DNA of 64,000 nucleotides from Rhizobium sp. TH2 (GCF_024707525.1 NZ_CP062231.1:310001-374000), one strand, 5' to 3'; positions 1 through 9,076 are shown, counted from the first letter of the stretch. Notes: generated by a model not told the origin, from the sequence alone. Translations and numbers: made by a program.

Positions 1-67
1 CGACGAAGGCGGAGAGCCGGTCGAGGAGTGTCATCCTCGATGTGTGTGCTTCGTTGAACATCGTCAT
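1..67 (-). CDS. N-terminal fragment of a protein running off the left edge
   Basis: Reading the minus strand, a good ribosome binding site (AGGAGA) lies about 8 bases before an ATG at 67. An open frame continues to the window edge and begins MTMFNEAHTSRMTLLDRLSA. Only 22 residues are visible, so no family can be assigned. A small DUF1127-like protein is possible given the neighbour, but this is a guess. Confidence 0.4.
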   Translation of the reverse strand, partial: MTMFNEAHTSRMTLLDRLSAFV

Positions 68-404
68 TTGAAAATCTCCTGGCCGGACCTGCATAGGCTC
101 CGGCATTTTGAATTTCTTTGTCAGGTCGTGCGCCGGCTGCGTGAATGAGTTGGCATTGCCATGCGGCCGGAGCCGAATTGCGCAGCATTGGCTCGATGCA
201 TATTCAAGCGTTATACGACAGGCCCCTGCCACTATCTGTCAGCATCATGCACATCTGAAAAAGAAAAAGCCCGGCCAGTTGCTTGGGAAGGCAACGGGAC
301 CGGGCAGTCATGCAGGGTAGCTTGGCGGACACCCTGCGGGGAAACGGTTCAAGGGGGAGGTCGGAACGGTTTCAGGCGGCGTGGGGACGGGGAGCCCCCA
401 CGAA
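68..404. other. Intergenic region between two minus-strand small genes
   Basis: About 340 bases hold no convincing gene. The only clear element is the terminator at 261-305. Frames running through here on the plus strand have no binding site and no recognisable protein. Confidence 0.5.
261..305 (-). terminator. Rho-independent terminator of the DUF1127 gene
   Basis: On the minus strand a GCCCGG / CCGGGC outer stem with an inner GTTGC / GCAAC stem is followed by TTTTTCTTTTTC. It lies 100 bases after the stop of the DUF1127 gene, the expected place for its terminator. Confidence 0.75.
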
Positions 405-692
405 TTAGCTATGGCGCACGCCCTTCAGCGGATTGTCGCGCGCGGCGATCAGATGCAGCGTCGGATCGGTGCTGATCGGCGCCTGAAGTGCGATCTCGAC
501 ATCGCGACGGCTCAACCCGATATCGGCGAGTTGTGCGTCGTCGAAGTCGCGCATGTCAGCCACCACACGCCGGTTGCGCCAAGTGCCGAGTGCCGCAACG
601 CTCCAGGCAAGAAGCGCGGTTGCGTTGAATTTCGACAATAGGTTTCCTCTGCCCGCAATTGCGCTTGCGGGCGCTTCTTCACAGATGGACAT
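405..692 (-). CDS. DUF1127 domain protein
   Basis: A 95-residue small protein whose C-terminal half carries the arginine-rich DUF1127 (YjiS-like) pattern: WRNRRVVADMRDFDDAQLAD followed by IGLSRRDVE. The start at 692 (MSICEE) is chosen over a longer frame because AAGGAG sits just upstream. Proteins of this family are small, basic and often linked to stress or RNA/phosphate metabolism in alphaproteobacteria; the exact role here is unknown. It is transcribed divergently from the LysR gene at 836, which may regulate it. Confidence 0.75.
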   Translation of the reverse strand: MSICEEAPASAIAGRGNLLSKFNATALLAWSVAALGTWRNRRVVADMRDFDDAQLADIGLSRRDVEIALQAPISTDPTLHLIAARDNPLKGVRHS

Positions 693-835
693 TGGTATCT
701 CCTTGGCGCCCGGGCCGTGGTTTGTTTGGCCTGAGCTATCGCTTTCGATGCTGAAAATATGCAAGAAATCTATTGATCAGTCCAACGAATGTTTCTAATG
801 GTAATCATCAATCACTCTGATGGATAGGTTGGGCC

Positions 836-1789
836 ATGACCGCACCGCTTGACATAGACCAGTTGCAGACCTTCGTCGCCATTTCCGATGCCGGCAGCTT
901 TACCAAGGCCGCCGACCGGGTGTTCAAGACGCAGTCGGCCGTGTCCATGCAGATGCGGCGGCTGGAAGAACGCATCCGCAAGCCGCTCTTCGTCAAGGAC
1001 GGCCGCGGCAACCGACTGACGCCCGAGGGTGAGAAGCTGCTCAACTATGCCCGTCGCATGATCCGGCTGAACAACGAGGCCGTCGCGGCCTTCGACGACA
1101 ACCGCCTCGAAGGCACGCTGCGCATCGGCACGCCTGATGATTATGCCGACCGCTACATGCCGGAGATCATCCAGCGCTTCGCCCGCTCGCATCCCAATGT
1201 CGAACTCTACATCGTCTGCGAGCCCTCGGTGGACCTTGCCGAGAAGATGTCGAAGGGCGAACTCGATATCGCGCTTGTCACCCACAATCCGTTGGAGCGT
1301 GAGTCCGAGGTCGTGCGCACCGAGCCGCTCTGCTGGGTGATGTCGGCCAACCATCCACTGCCGGAGAATGCGCCGGTGCCGCTGGCGGTCGGCCGTCGCG
1401 ACTGTCAGTGGCGGCGTCTCGCCTGTGCCTCGCTCGATGCGATCGGCCGCGAATATCAGATCCTGTTCACCAGCTGGTCTTCGACCGTGGTTGCATCGGC
1501 CGTGCTCGCCGGCATGGCGGTCTCGGTCTTGCCAGAATCGGCGCTCCGGACCGGCATGAAGGTGCTCGGCCAGCCCGATGGCTTTCCGCCTTTGGCGCCG
1601 GTACAGATCGGCATCATGAAGCGGCCGGGTCTTTCGACTTCGCTCACCAATGCCATCACCGCCCATATCAGCGCCTGCCTCGACAACATCACGCCGCCGA
1701 GCGTGGTCGAGGACGAGATGAGCCGCGACATAAATGTGTTTCCGCGCATCGGCCGGGTGCGCGCCGGGGCGATGCAGCCGGGGTGGTAG
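836..1789 (+). CDS. LysR-family transcriptional regulator (LrhA/HdfR-like)
   Basis: 317 residues. The N-terminus (about 5-65) is a LysR winged helix-turn-helix (FVAISDAGSFTKAADRVF, then QSAVSMQMRRLEERI). A LysR substrate-binding domain follows from about residue 90 (GTLRIGTPDDYADRYMP). This is the full usual length of the family. It is divergent from the DUF1127 gene with a 143-bp shared promoter region, an arrangement typical of LysR autoregulation plus neighbour control. Effector unknown. Confidence 0.88.
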   Translation: MTAPLDIDQLQTFVAISDAGSFTKAADRVFKTQSAVSMQMRRLEERIRKPLFVKDGRGNRLTPEGEKLLNYARRMIRLNNEAVAAFDDNRLEGTLRIGTPDDYADRYMPEIIQRFARSHPNVELYIVCEPSVDLAEKMSKGELDIALVTHNPLERESEVVRTEPLCWVMSANHPLPENAPVPLAVGRRDCQWRRLACASLDAIGREYQILFTSWSSTVVASAVLAGMAVSVLPESALRTGMKVLGQPDGFPPLAPVQIGIMKRPGLSTSLTNAITAHISACLDNITPPSVVEDEMSRDINVFPRIGRVRAGAMQPGW

Positions 1790-1889
1790 GGCGCGATTGG
1801 GCTGGGATTTGGCCGCAATTCGTGTTGCGTTCGAGTGGCGGCGCGCTAAGTTGAATTGAGATTCAGTTCCTGACCCTGCTTCGATGAGG

Positions 1890-2111
1890 TGGGTGCTCAC
1901 CCCTCACCAAGCGCGCCCAAGAACTCGACATTCGTCTCGTTCGGGCTTGCTATCCTCTCCCACAAGGGGAGAGGTAAACCTCGCAGCACCGCCTTGCCTC
2001 AAACGAGGCCGAGAGCGGGGCACCTTACCTCTCCCCCTGTGGGAGAGGATACGAAGGCCGCGAGAGGCGAAGCCGATCGCTTGGCCGAAGTTGGTGAGGG
2101 GTGAACACCCA
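1890..2111. repeat. Large inverted-repeat intergenic element (RIME/MITE-like)
   Basis: A 222-bp element built as nested inverted repeats. The outermost arms are 21 bases, 1890-1910 and 2091-2111, matching at 20 of 21 positions. Inner arms of 27 bases, 1951-1977 and 2025-2051, differ at one base and each contains CTCTCCC(A)CA. A small hairpin GCCTC-AAAC-GAGGC sits in the centre. No coding content. The layout resembles rhizobial intergenic mosaic palindromes (RIME family), which is an inference from pattern. Confidence 0.75.
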
Positions 2112-2154
2112 ACTCGCTTGTGGCGGGGTCTTATACAATTCACACGAGGCCAAC

Positions 2155-4143
2155 ATGACCGACCGTTCCTTCACCACGATCGAAAACCAGTGGATCACGT
2201 TGAAGGACGGCACAAGGCTCGCCGCCCGCATCTGGATGCCCGACAATGCCGAGGCTGACCCAGTGCCGGCGGTGTTCGAATTCCTGCCATACCGCAAGCG
2301 TGATGGAACCAGCCCGCGCGATGAATCGACCTATCCGGTGTTCGCGGCGGCCGGTATTGCCGGCGTGCGTGTCGATATCCGTGGCTCGGGCGAATCCGAC
2401 GGCGTGATCGACGGTGAATACACGCCGCTGGAACTCGCCAACGCCGTCGAACTGATCGAATGGATCGCGGCCCAGCCCTGGTCGAATGGTTCGGTCGGCA
2501 TGATGGGCATTTCCTGGGGCGGCTTCAATTGCTTGCAGGTGGCCGCGCTCCGTCCGAAGGCGCTCAAGGCTGTAATCTCGATCGCCTCGACGGTCGATCG
2601 CTACAATGACGACATCCACTACAAGAACGGCACGCATCTCTCCGCCCAGCTTTCCTGGGCGGGAACCATGCTTGCATACCAGTCCCGCTCGCCTGATCCT
2701 GATCTGACGGGCAACCGCTGGCGCGACATGTGGCAGGAGCGTCTGGAGGCTGAGCCGTTCTTCATGGAGGAATGGCTGCAGCACCAGCGCCGTGACGATT
2801 TCTGGAAGCACGGCTCGATTTCAGAGAATTTTGCCGATGTCGAAATCCCCGCGCTGGTGATCGCCGGCTGGGCCGATGGCTACCGCAACACGCCGCTGAA
2901 GGCGGTCACCGGCCTCGGCGCGAAATCCAAGGCCATTATCGGCCCGTGGGTGCATAAATATCCGCATTTCGCCTGGCCGAAGCCGCGCGTCGATTTCCTC
3001 GGCGAGGCGATCCGCTGGTGGAACCGTTGGCTGCGCGGCGAGGAGAACGGCGCCGAGAGCGTGCCGCAGGTGCGCGCCTATATCATGGATGCCGTCAAGC
3101 CCGCCGTGCGCCGCGATTTCGATCCCGGTTTCTGGGTCGCCAAGGACACTTGGTCGGCGCCAGCGGCCGATCTCTTCCATGTCGGTGCCGATGGCAAGCT
3201 CGGAAAAGGCATGGGCGGCGTGGGTGCCGTCCATCTCCAGTCACCACTCGATACCGGAACCTCGTCGGGCGAATATTTCACGCTGAAGCCGGATGCCGAA
3301 ATGGCAGTCGACCAGCGTGGTGACGATGCAGGTTCGCTGGTCTTCGAGACCGCTGTCCTCACTGAAGCCGTCGATTATCTCGGCATGCCGAAGCTGAAGC
3401 TGACGCTGAGTTCGGATGCGCCGCTCGCCAATCTCTGCGCCCGTATCGTCGACGTGCATCCGGATGGCTCGGCGCTGCGCGTCTCCTTCGGCGTGCTCAA
3501 CCTCGCCCATCGCACATCGAACGAACATCCCGAGCCTCTGGTGCCGGGCGCCAGGACCGAGATCGAAATGGAACTCGATGCCTGCGGCTACCGCTTCGCG
3601 CCCGGCCACAGGATCAGGCTTTCGCTCTCGACATCCTATTGGCCGGTAATACTGCCGCCGCCCCATGATGCAGCGCTCATCATCGAGACCGGCTCGATCG
3701 CGCTTGCCATGCCCAAGCTCGGCGCGGCGGAGAGGATCGAGATGAAGGAACCGGAAAATCCCAGTCCGCTACCGGTCTATCTCGAGCAGATCCCATCGGC
3801 GACGCGCCGCAGCGTTACCCGCGAGCTCTCTACCGCAACCACCATCTACCGCATCCACGAGGACACCGGCCGCCACGAGCATCCCGGCACCGGGCTCGCC
3901 ACGCGCCAGATCCGCGAGGAGGAGTGGTCGATCACATCAGGCGATCCGCTCTCCATGACGGGCGAGGCGAGCTGGGTCTGTGACATGGCCCGCGACGGCT
4001 GGTTCGTCCGCACGGTTTCCAGCGTGCGCATGACCTGCACCGAGCAGGACTGGGTGATCAGCGCTGAGGTGAAGGCCTATGACGGGGATAAGCAGTTCTT
4101 CGAGAAGACGTTCGAGAAGACCGTGCCGCGAGATATGATGTAG
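2155..4143 (+). CDS. CocE/NonD family hydrolase (X-Pro dipeptidyl-peptidase S15-like)
   Basis: 662 residues. An alpha/beta-hydrolase core carries the nucleophile elbow MMGISWGGFN (Ser about residue 122), an acid in AGWADGYRNT and a His in GPWVHKYPHF. A beta-rich PepX C-terminal domain follows (about 390-650). Family members cleave amide or ester bonds, such as glutaryl-7-ACA-type acylases and cocaine esterase; the substrate is not predictable. The start at 2155 is preferred over an upstream GTG at 2101, because that GTG lies inside the inverted-repeat element and the family begins near DRSFTTIENQWITLKDGTRL. No signal peptide is seen. Confidence 0.85.
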   Translation: MTDRSFTTIENQWITLKDGTRLAARIWMPDNAEADPVPAVFEFLPYRKRDGTSPRDESTYPVFAAAGIAGVRVDIRGSGESDGVIDGEYTPLELANAVELIEWIAAQPWSNGSVGMMGISWGGFNCLQVAALRPKALKAVISIASTVDRYNDDIHYKNGTHLSAQLSWAGTMLAYQSRSPDPDLTGNRWRDMWQERLEAEPFFMEEWLQHQRRDDFWKHGSISENFADVEIPALVIAGWADGYRNTPLKAVTGLGAKSKAIIGPWVHKYPHFAWPKPRVDFLGEAIRWWNRWLRGEENGAESVPQVRAYIMDAVKPAVRRDFDPGFWVAKDTWSAPAADLFHVGADGKLGKGMGGVGAVHLQSPLDTGTSSGEYFTLKPDAEMAVDQRGDDAGSLVFETAVLTEAVDYLGMPKLKLTLSSDAPLANLCARIVDVHPDGSALRVSFGVLNLAHRTSNEHPEPLVPGARTEIEMELDACGYRFAPGHRIRLSLSTSYWPVILPPPHDAALIIETGSIALAMPKLGAAERIEMKEPENPSPLPVYLEQIPSATRRSVTRELSTATTIYRIHEDTGRHEHPGTGLATRQIREEEWSITSGDPLSMTGEASWVCDMARDGWFVRTVSSVRMTCTEQDWVISAEVKAYDGDKQFFEKTFEKTVPRDMM

Positions 4144-4158
4144 GCGCGGCGCTGGCGT

Positions 4159-4554
4159 CTACCTGTACCGCCCCGACAACGCCTTGAGTGCAGCCATTGC
4201 CCTCTCCGCCTCGCCCGCGCCGACAAATATATGATCGTGATAATACCCCGCGACCACGTTGGCGCTGATGCCATGCGCGGTGAGTTCGGTGGCGAAGGCG
4301 GCCGTTAGGCCCACCGCGTCAAGCGAAGAATGCACGGCAAGCGTAATGCACCGCATCGGGCCGCTGGCGGCAAGAGCCTCGGCCTCGCCGGCGGGCAATA
4401 TCAGCGTCAGGCCTTCGTCTTCAATGAAGGTGCCGATCGGGTTGAGCCCCGGCGGCACGGATTTGCCTGGAACGGTGGCGAAAACGAAGTCGCCGTCGCG
4501 CAGTGAAGGCTCCATCGAGGCCAACAGCTTTTCCAGATTTGTCTCGCCCGCCAT
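4159..4554 (-). CDS. ACT domain-containing protein (DUF2241-like)
   Basis: 131 residues forming paired ACT-type folds: an N-terminal half with MEPSLRDGDFVFATVP and a C-terminal half with LTAAFATELTAHGISANVVA and YYHDHIFV. Such small ACT proteins bind amino acids or related ligands; no enzymatic domain is attached. The start at 4554 has GGGAGG six bases upstream, which rules out the longer frame overlapping phaZ. It lies downstream of phaZ on the same strand (43-bp gap) and may be cotranscribed. Confidence 0.8.
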   Translation of the reverse strand: MAGETNLEKLLASMEPSLRDGDFVFATVPGKSVPPGLNPIGTFIEDEGLTLILPAGEAEALAASGPMRCITLAVHSSLDAVGLTAAFATELTAHGISANVVAGYYHDHIFVGAGEAERAMAALKALSGRYR

Positions 4555-4597
4555 TCGTGCCTCCCGTGAGAGAAGACTCATAGCGCGACGCCACGCG

Positions 4598-5812
4598 CTA
4601 TTCCATCGCCAGGATATGGTTGCGCACGACGGGATAGATCTCGTTCTCCCAACGCCGGCCGTTGAACACCCCGTAATGGCCGACATTGGCCTGCAGGTGA
4701 TGGCGCTTGAGATGAGGGCGGAGCGACGAACAGAGTTCGTGCGCCGCGGCCGTCTGGCCGAGCGCGCAGATATCGTCGCGGCCGCCTTCGACCGTCAGCA
4801 GCGCGGTGCGGCGGATCGCGCCGGGATCGACCCTGGTGCCGCGATACATGAAATCGCCGGTCGCCAGTTCGGCCTTCTGGAAGATCCGGTCGATAGTCTC
4901 GATATAGAATTCCTCGGTGAGGTCGAGCACGGCGAAATACTCGTCGTAGAAGGTCTTGATCTTCTCGGCTTCCTTCACCTCGCCCTTGGCCAGATGCTCG
5001 AACAGCTTCTTGTGGGCGTTGCGGTGGCGGTCCATGTTCATCGCCATGAAGGCGACGAGCTGCAGGAAGCCCGGATAGACCCGACGCCCGCCGCCGGCAT
5101 GACGAATGGGCACGGTCGAGATCACCGAAGTCTGGAACCAGCCGAGCGATTTGGAGACTGCGAATTCGTTGACATCGGTCGGGCTCTCGCGCGGATCGAT
5201 CGGACCTGCCATCAGCGTCATCGAGCGCGGCGTGCAGGGGTGGTTCTGCTGCGACATCACCGCAGTCGCGACGAGGCCCTGAACACAGGGTTGGCAGACC
5301 GCGAGGATATGCGCACCCGGCCCGATCGCCTCGAGGAAGCGGATGATATATTCGACATAGTCCTCGACGCCGAACTTGCCCGCCGAGACCGGCACGTCGC
5401 GGGCATTGGTCCAGTCGGTGATGTAGACGTCGTGATCGCGCAGCAGCGTTTCCACCGTGCCGCGCAAGAGGGTGGGGAAATGGCCGGACAGCGGCGCGAT
5501 CACCAGCACTTTCGGCTGTGGCGTCTCGATATCCTTGGCGAAGTGCAGCAGCTTGCCGAAAGGCAGGTCGAGCGCCACCTGTTCGGTGACCTCGGCCTCG
5601 CTGTTGCCGCTCGGCACCTTCGCAATCGCGAAGTCCGGCCGTGTGTGGGTCAGCTGGAAGCGGGAGATCATTTCCAGCGCGGCAAAATACTCGTCGGCGA
5701 AAAAGCGCTTTGTGCCTGTAAGGCCTGTGTTCAGCAGGCCGAGCATCGATCGCGCCCAGAGGCGCCATGTCGCGGCGAAGTCATCCTGAAGCTGGTAGAC
5801 CTGGTAAAGCAT
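4598..5812 (-). CDS. phaZ: Intracellular polyhydroxyalkanoate depolymerase
   Basis: 404 residues, matching the intracellular PhaZ family of rhizobia that mobilises stored poly-3-hydroxybutyrate. The N-terminus MLYQVYQLQDDFAATWRLWA is typical. The catalytic nucleophile is a Cys in the elbow AVCQPCVQGLV (CxP-C type) rather than Ser. Further family segments are YITDWTNARDVPV, SLTLMAGPIDPR-like and the terminal NVGHYGVFNGRRW with the catalytic His. The start at 5812 follows family alignment. It is divergent from the glutathione transferase gene. Confidence 0.92.
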   Translation of the reverse strand: MLYQVYQLQDDFAATWRLWARSMLGLLNTGLTGTKRFFADEYFAALEMISRFQLTHTRPDFAIAKVPSGNSEAEVTEQVALDLPFGKLLHFAKDIETPQPKVLVIAPLSGHFPTLLRGTVETLLRDHDVYITDWTNARDVPVSAGKFGVEDYVEYIIRFLEAIGPGAHILAVCQPCVQGLVATAVMSQQNHPCTPRSMTLMAGPIDPRESPTDVNEFAVSKSLGWFQTSVISTVPIRHAGGGRRVYPGFLQLVAFMAMNMDRHRNAHKKLFEHLAKGEVKEAEKIKTFYDEYFAVLDLTEEFYIETIDRIFQKAELATGDFMYRGTRVDPGAIRRTALLTVEGGRDDICALGQTAAAHELCSSLRPHLKRHHLQANVGHYGVFNGRRWENEIYPVVRNHILAME

Positions 5813-5922
5813 GAGCCGCCCGCCGCGATTTTTCATTGTGCAATGCGAAAAACTAGTGCATTTTTTCCCGGCTGGCCAGATAATATATCGCGGTCGCAGC
5901 ATCCTTGTCAGGATAAGCCGAT

Positions 5923-6579
5923 ATGCCGGAAACGACGCTTACGATCTCCTCGAAGAATTACTCGTCCTGGTCGCTGCGCGGCTGGCTGCTGTGCAAGATG
6001 GCGGGGCTGGATTTCAAGGAACTGCCGGTCGATCTCGATGATCCCAAGGCGCGCCGGGAACTGCTGCTGCTCTCTCCATCGGTTCTGGTGCCGAGGCTGA
6101 CCCACAAGGGTGTCGCGGTCTGGGATACGCTGGCGATCGCGGAATATCTCAACGACGTTTTCCCCAAGAAGGGGCTGCTCCCCAGGGAGGCCGTGGCGCG
6201 TGCGCATTGCCGGGCCGTAAGCGGCGAGATGCATTCGGGCTTTCACAACATGCGCTCGGCGCTGCCGATGAACATCAAGGCACGGCATGAAAGCTTCAAG
6301 GTCTTCACAGGCGCACGCCCCGATATCGAGCGCATCAAGGAGATCTGGCGGGAATGTCTCGACGCTTATGGCGGCCCCTGGCTCTTCGGCGACAAGCCGA
6401 CCGTCGCGGACGCCATGTATGCGCCGGTCTGTTCGCGCTTCCTCACCTATGCCGTCGATCTGCCCCCGGCGCTCGCCGCCTACCGCGACATGGTGCTCGC
6501 TTGGGACCTGATGAAGGAATGGGCCGAAGGCGCCACCGCCGAGGCCGACGAGATCATCGAGCTCGAAGTGGAATTCTGA
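5923..6579 (+). CDS. Glutathione S-transferase family protein
   Basis: 218 residues. The thioredoxin-like N-terminal domain (1-80) has the active-site region ISSKNYSSWSLRGWLL and the glutathione-binding WDTLAIAEYL. The all-helical C-terminal domain has GGPWLFGDKPTVADAMYAPV, the GST N-capping/hydrophobic staple segment. It is likely a cytosolic detoxification or isomerase enzyme, resembling the maleylacetoacetate isomerase-like subgroup. It is divergent from phaZ across 110 bp. A GACCAG/CTGGTC hairpin lies directly after the stop (6580-6596) without a T-run. Confidence 0.88.
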   Translation: MPETTLTISSKNYSSWSLRGWLLCKMAGLDFKELPVDLDDPKARRELLLLSPSVLVPRLTHKGVAVWDTLAIAEYLNDVFPKKGLLPREAVARAHCRAVSGEMHSGFHNMRSALPMNIKARHESFKVFTGARPDIERIKEIWRECLDAYGGPWLFGDKPTVADAMYAPVCSRFLTYAVDLPPALAAYRDMVLAWDLMKEWAEGATAEADEIIELEVEF

Positions 6580-6827
6580 GACCAGTCCCGCTGGTCGTCA
6601 GCTTAGTAATCCCTCTCCAGAACATGTATCCCTTTGACTGCCACCCGCAGCCGGAATCCTGCATCCTGAACGTGAAATAGGTTGCATATATTATTTATTG
6701 CAATTTTAAATAAATGTGCCAGTGTAATGCACGGGAGTCCGGACGAACCCAAGTTGTTGAAACGCAAGCCAAACTGCGCCGCTCGTCGGTGCCGGTGCGA
6801 GGCTTATTGTCTTCAGGGGAGAGTAGC

Positions 6828-7598
6828 ATGCTTGCATTGCTGAAACTCGGGCTGGCCGGAATACAGGTCCTCCAGCTCATCAACGACCTTGCCGCCGCCG
6901 GCTTCAAGCCGAACGGCACCACCGGAAATGTCTTTACCCAGACGGTCAAGGACGCGGTGATGGCGTTCCAATCCGCAAATATCGGCCCTAATCTCATGCC
7001 GCTCAAGGTCGACGGCGAAGTCGGGCCTTTGACACGCTGGGCGCTCGATGTCGCTCTCGGCAAGATCCCGATGCCGACGATACCGGCGATCCCGGCTCCC
7101 GGCAACAACGCCAAGCCGGCTACCGTTTCGACGGCGGGATGGAACGCTCTGAAAGTCGCCCGCCAGGAACTTGGCAATGGCGAAAGCGGCAGCGACAACC
7201 ACGGTCCCGATGTCATGAAATACCATGCCGTGACGGGCGCGGGAGCGGGCGACAGCTGGTGCGCTTCGTTCACCTCCTACTGCTTCCACACCGGCAATCC
7301 CGGGCACATGCCCTATGCCGCCACAGCCGGCGCGCGGGACACGTTGGCCAAGTTCAAGGCTAAGGGCTGGACTTACACGGCTGATGTCAATAACCCGCCT
7401 GAGCCGGGCGACATCCTGGTCTTCTGGCGCGGTTCAAAGACCGGATGGATGGGACATATCGGTATCGTCGAGTCCTATGAGAACGGTATCGTGACGACCA
7501 TCGAGGGCAACAAGGGGCCGTTCAAGTCCGTCGTGCGGCGCTATACCTATACGCTTGGCCAGATCGACAAGCTGCTTGGCTGGGGCCGCGTTCCCTGA
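6828..7598 (+). CDS. Endolysin-like CHAP peptidoglycan hydrolase with PG-binding domain
   Basis: 256 residues with a peptidoglycan-binding-like domain (about 3-80, including VDGEVGPLTRWALDVALGK), a proline-rich linker (80-98) and a CHAP/TIGR02594-like amidase domain. The catalytic Cys is residue 145 in DSWCASFTSYCF and the catalytic His is residue 210 in GHIGIVE. No signal peptide or membrane segment is present, as in phage lysins. The start at 6828 is fixed by GGGGAG six bases upstream. The region before it is AT-rich compared with its surroundings, which would suit a transferred gene, but no other phage genes are nearby. Confidence 0.82.
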   Translation: MLALLKLGLAGIQVLQLINDLAAAGFKPNGTTGNVFTQTVKDAVMAFQSANIGPNLMPLKVDGEVGPLTRWALDVALGKIPMPTIPAIPAPGNNAKPATVSTAGWNALKVARQELGNGESGSDNHGPDVMKYHAVTGAGAGDSWCASFTSYCFHTGNPGHMPYAATAGARDTLAKFKAKGWTYTADVNNPPEPGDILVFWRGSKTGWMGHIGIVESYENGIVTTIEGNKGPFKSVVRRYTYTLGQIDKLLGWGRVP

Positions 7599-7608
7599 GC
7601 TTGGGCCC

Positions 7609-8535
7609 CTACAGTCCCACTTCATGTGCCCAGGGCGGGTTGGCGCCCGCCCGGGAGACGGTGACCGCGGCGACCTTCGCCGCCATTGCCAGCGCATTGC
7701 GCACGGCCTTCTGGTCGAGGTTCGCGACCTGGTACTTGGTGAGCAGGCCGTCGCGCTTCAGCGATGCCAGCACGCCGGCATCGAACGTATCGCCGGCGCC
7801 GATCGTGTCGACCACATCAACCCGTTCGCTCGGCACATCGACCTTCATGTTTTTCGTATAGCCCACCGCGCCATCGGCGCCCTTGGTGATCACCACCAGC
7901 TTGGGGCCGATATTCAGCCACTGTGCTGCCAGCGCATCATGGTCGCCGCTCATGCCGAACCATTCCAGATCCTCGTCGGAGAATTTGATGATGTCCGACT
8001 GTGCAGCCATGCGCATGATGCGGTCATGGTGGGATTGCTTGTTCTTGATGAAGCCCGGACGGATATTGGGATCGAGCGAGATCACGCGGGCCTCGTGCTC
8101 ACGGGCGAGCAGTGCTTCGTAAGTGCGGCCGCAGGGGTCGGGGATGAGGCTGATGGCGCCGAAATGCAGTGCCTCGACATCGTCTCCAAGCGCCGGCAGA
8201 TCATCCGTCGTGATCATCCTGCCCGCCGTGCCCTCGTCGTAGAAGGCGTAAGTGGCTGAGCCGTTGACAAGCTTGACGAAGGCCACCGTCGTCGGGCGGC
8301 CCGAGATCGCACAGAAGCCGAAATCGACGTTGGAGGCAGCGAGCGTCTCGCGCAGCACATCGCCCAGGATGTCGTCCGAGATTCCGGTGAAGAAGCCGGT
8401 AGGGATGCCGAGCCGGCCAAGCGCGATCGCCGTGTTGAAAATCGCCCCGCCGGCATAGGGCGCATAGGCCGCTTCGCCCAGTGTCGATTGACGCGGCAGC
8501 ATGTCGATCAGCGCTTCCCCGCAGCACAGGATCAT
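7609..8535 (-). CDS. Fructokinase, PfkB carbohydrate kinase family
   Basis: 308 residues. It shows the PfkB signatures: AGGAIFNTAIALGRLG near the N-terminus and DTIGAGDTFDAGVL near residue 255, with Asp as the catalytic base and the anion hole. It probably phosphorylates fructose with ATP; 2-keto-3-deoxygluconate or another sugar is possible. RBS GGGAGG precedes the ATG. The gene is convergent with the CHAP gene (10-bp gap) and 85 bp downstream of rirA on the same strand. Confidence 0.88.
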   Translation of the reverse strand: MILCCGEALIDMLPRQSTLGEAAYAPYAGGAIFNTAIALGRLGIPTGFFTGISDDILGDVLRETLAASNVDFGFCAISGRPTTVAFVKLVNGSATYAFYDEGTAGRMITTDDLPALGDDVEALHFGAISLIPDPCGRTYEALLAREHEARVISLDPNIRPGFIKNKQSHHDRIMRMAAQSDIIKFSDEDLEWFGMSGDHDALAAQWLNIGPKLVVITKGADGAVGYTKNMKVDVPSERVDVVDTIGAGDTFDAGVLASLKRDGLLTKYQVANLDQKAVRNALAMAAKVAAVTVSRAGANPPWAHEVGL

Positions 8536-8620
8536 ATCCGGAGCCTCCCGTTCGATGTCTTTTTCAATCGGTTAGAACATCGGATATGAAATTGCCAGCG
8601 GATTTGCGTCCGAGAATGTT

Positions 8621-9076
8621 TTACGCCGCAACGGTTGTGGGAACTTCGAGGCCGAGCAGCATGTGGATCTGCGGACGCGCCTTGACCAGGTCGTCGATCG
8701 TGTAGTCCGACAGCACGTCGAAAAAGGCGTTGAGCGCGCGACGAAGAGCCGAATTGAGGCCGCAACTGTCGATCAGGGGGCAATCCTGGGCGCCTTCGTC
8801 GAAGCATTCGGCCATCGAGAAATTCTCCTCGGTGACGCGAACGACGTCGAACAGCGTGATCTTGTCGGCGGCACGTCCCAGGCGCACGCCGCCGTTGCGG
8901 CCGCGAAGCGTCTCCACCAGGCCGGCCTTGTGCAGAGGCTGCAGGATCTTGAACAGGAAGAGTTCGGAAACGCCATAGGCCCTGGCGATCTCGGGGATGC
9001 GGCTGAGTTTGCTGCCGTTCGCGGCGCAATACATCATGATGCGCACTGCGTAATTCGTCTGCTTCGTCAGCCGCAT
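8621..9076 (-). CDS. rirA: Rrf2-family iron-responsive regulator RirA
   Basis: 151 residues, full length for RirA. The winged helix covers about 1-65 (MRLTKQTNYAVRIMMYCAAN, and GVSELFLFKILQPL). Three conserved cysteines (91, 99 and 105 in AECFDEGAQDCPLIDSCGLN) ligate the iron-sulfur cluster that senses iron and oxygen. In rhizobia RirA represses iron-uptake genes when iron is sufficient, replacing Fur. GAGGAG lies seven bases before the start. It is divergent from an iron-type binding-protein gene with a matching operator between them. Confidence 0.95.
   Translation of the reverse strand: MRLTKQTNYAVRIMMYCAANGSKLSRIPEIARAYGVSELFLFKILQPLHKAGLVETLRGRNGGVRLGRAADKITLFDVVRVTEENFSMAECFDEGAQDCPLIDSCGLNSALRRALNAFFDVLSDYTIDDLVKARPQIHMLLGLEVPTTVAA

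Noticed and set aside
2101..2154. Upstream GTG start for the CocE hydrolase
   Set aside because: It lies in the arm of the inverted-repeat element and adds 18 residues unlike the family; the ATG at 2155 fits better.
5813..5922. TGCAATGC-like repeats between phaZ and the GST gene as PhaR sites
   Set aside because: Short and irregular; not enough symmetry or copies to support a PhaR operator.
4259..6100. 613-codon open frame on the plus strand opposite phaZ and the ACT gene
   Set aside because: High-GC antisense shadow: composition is Arg/Ala-rich without domains, and phaZ on the other strand is unmistakable.
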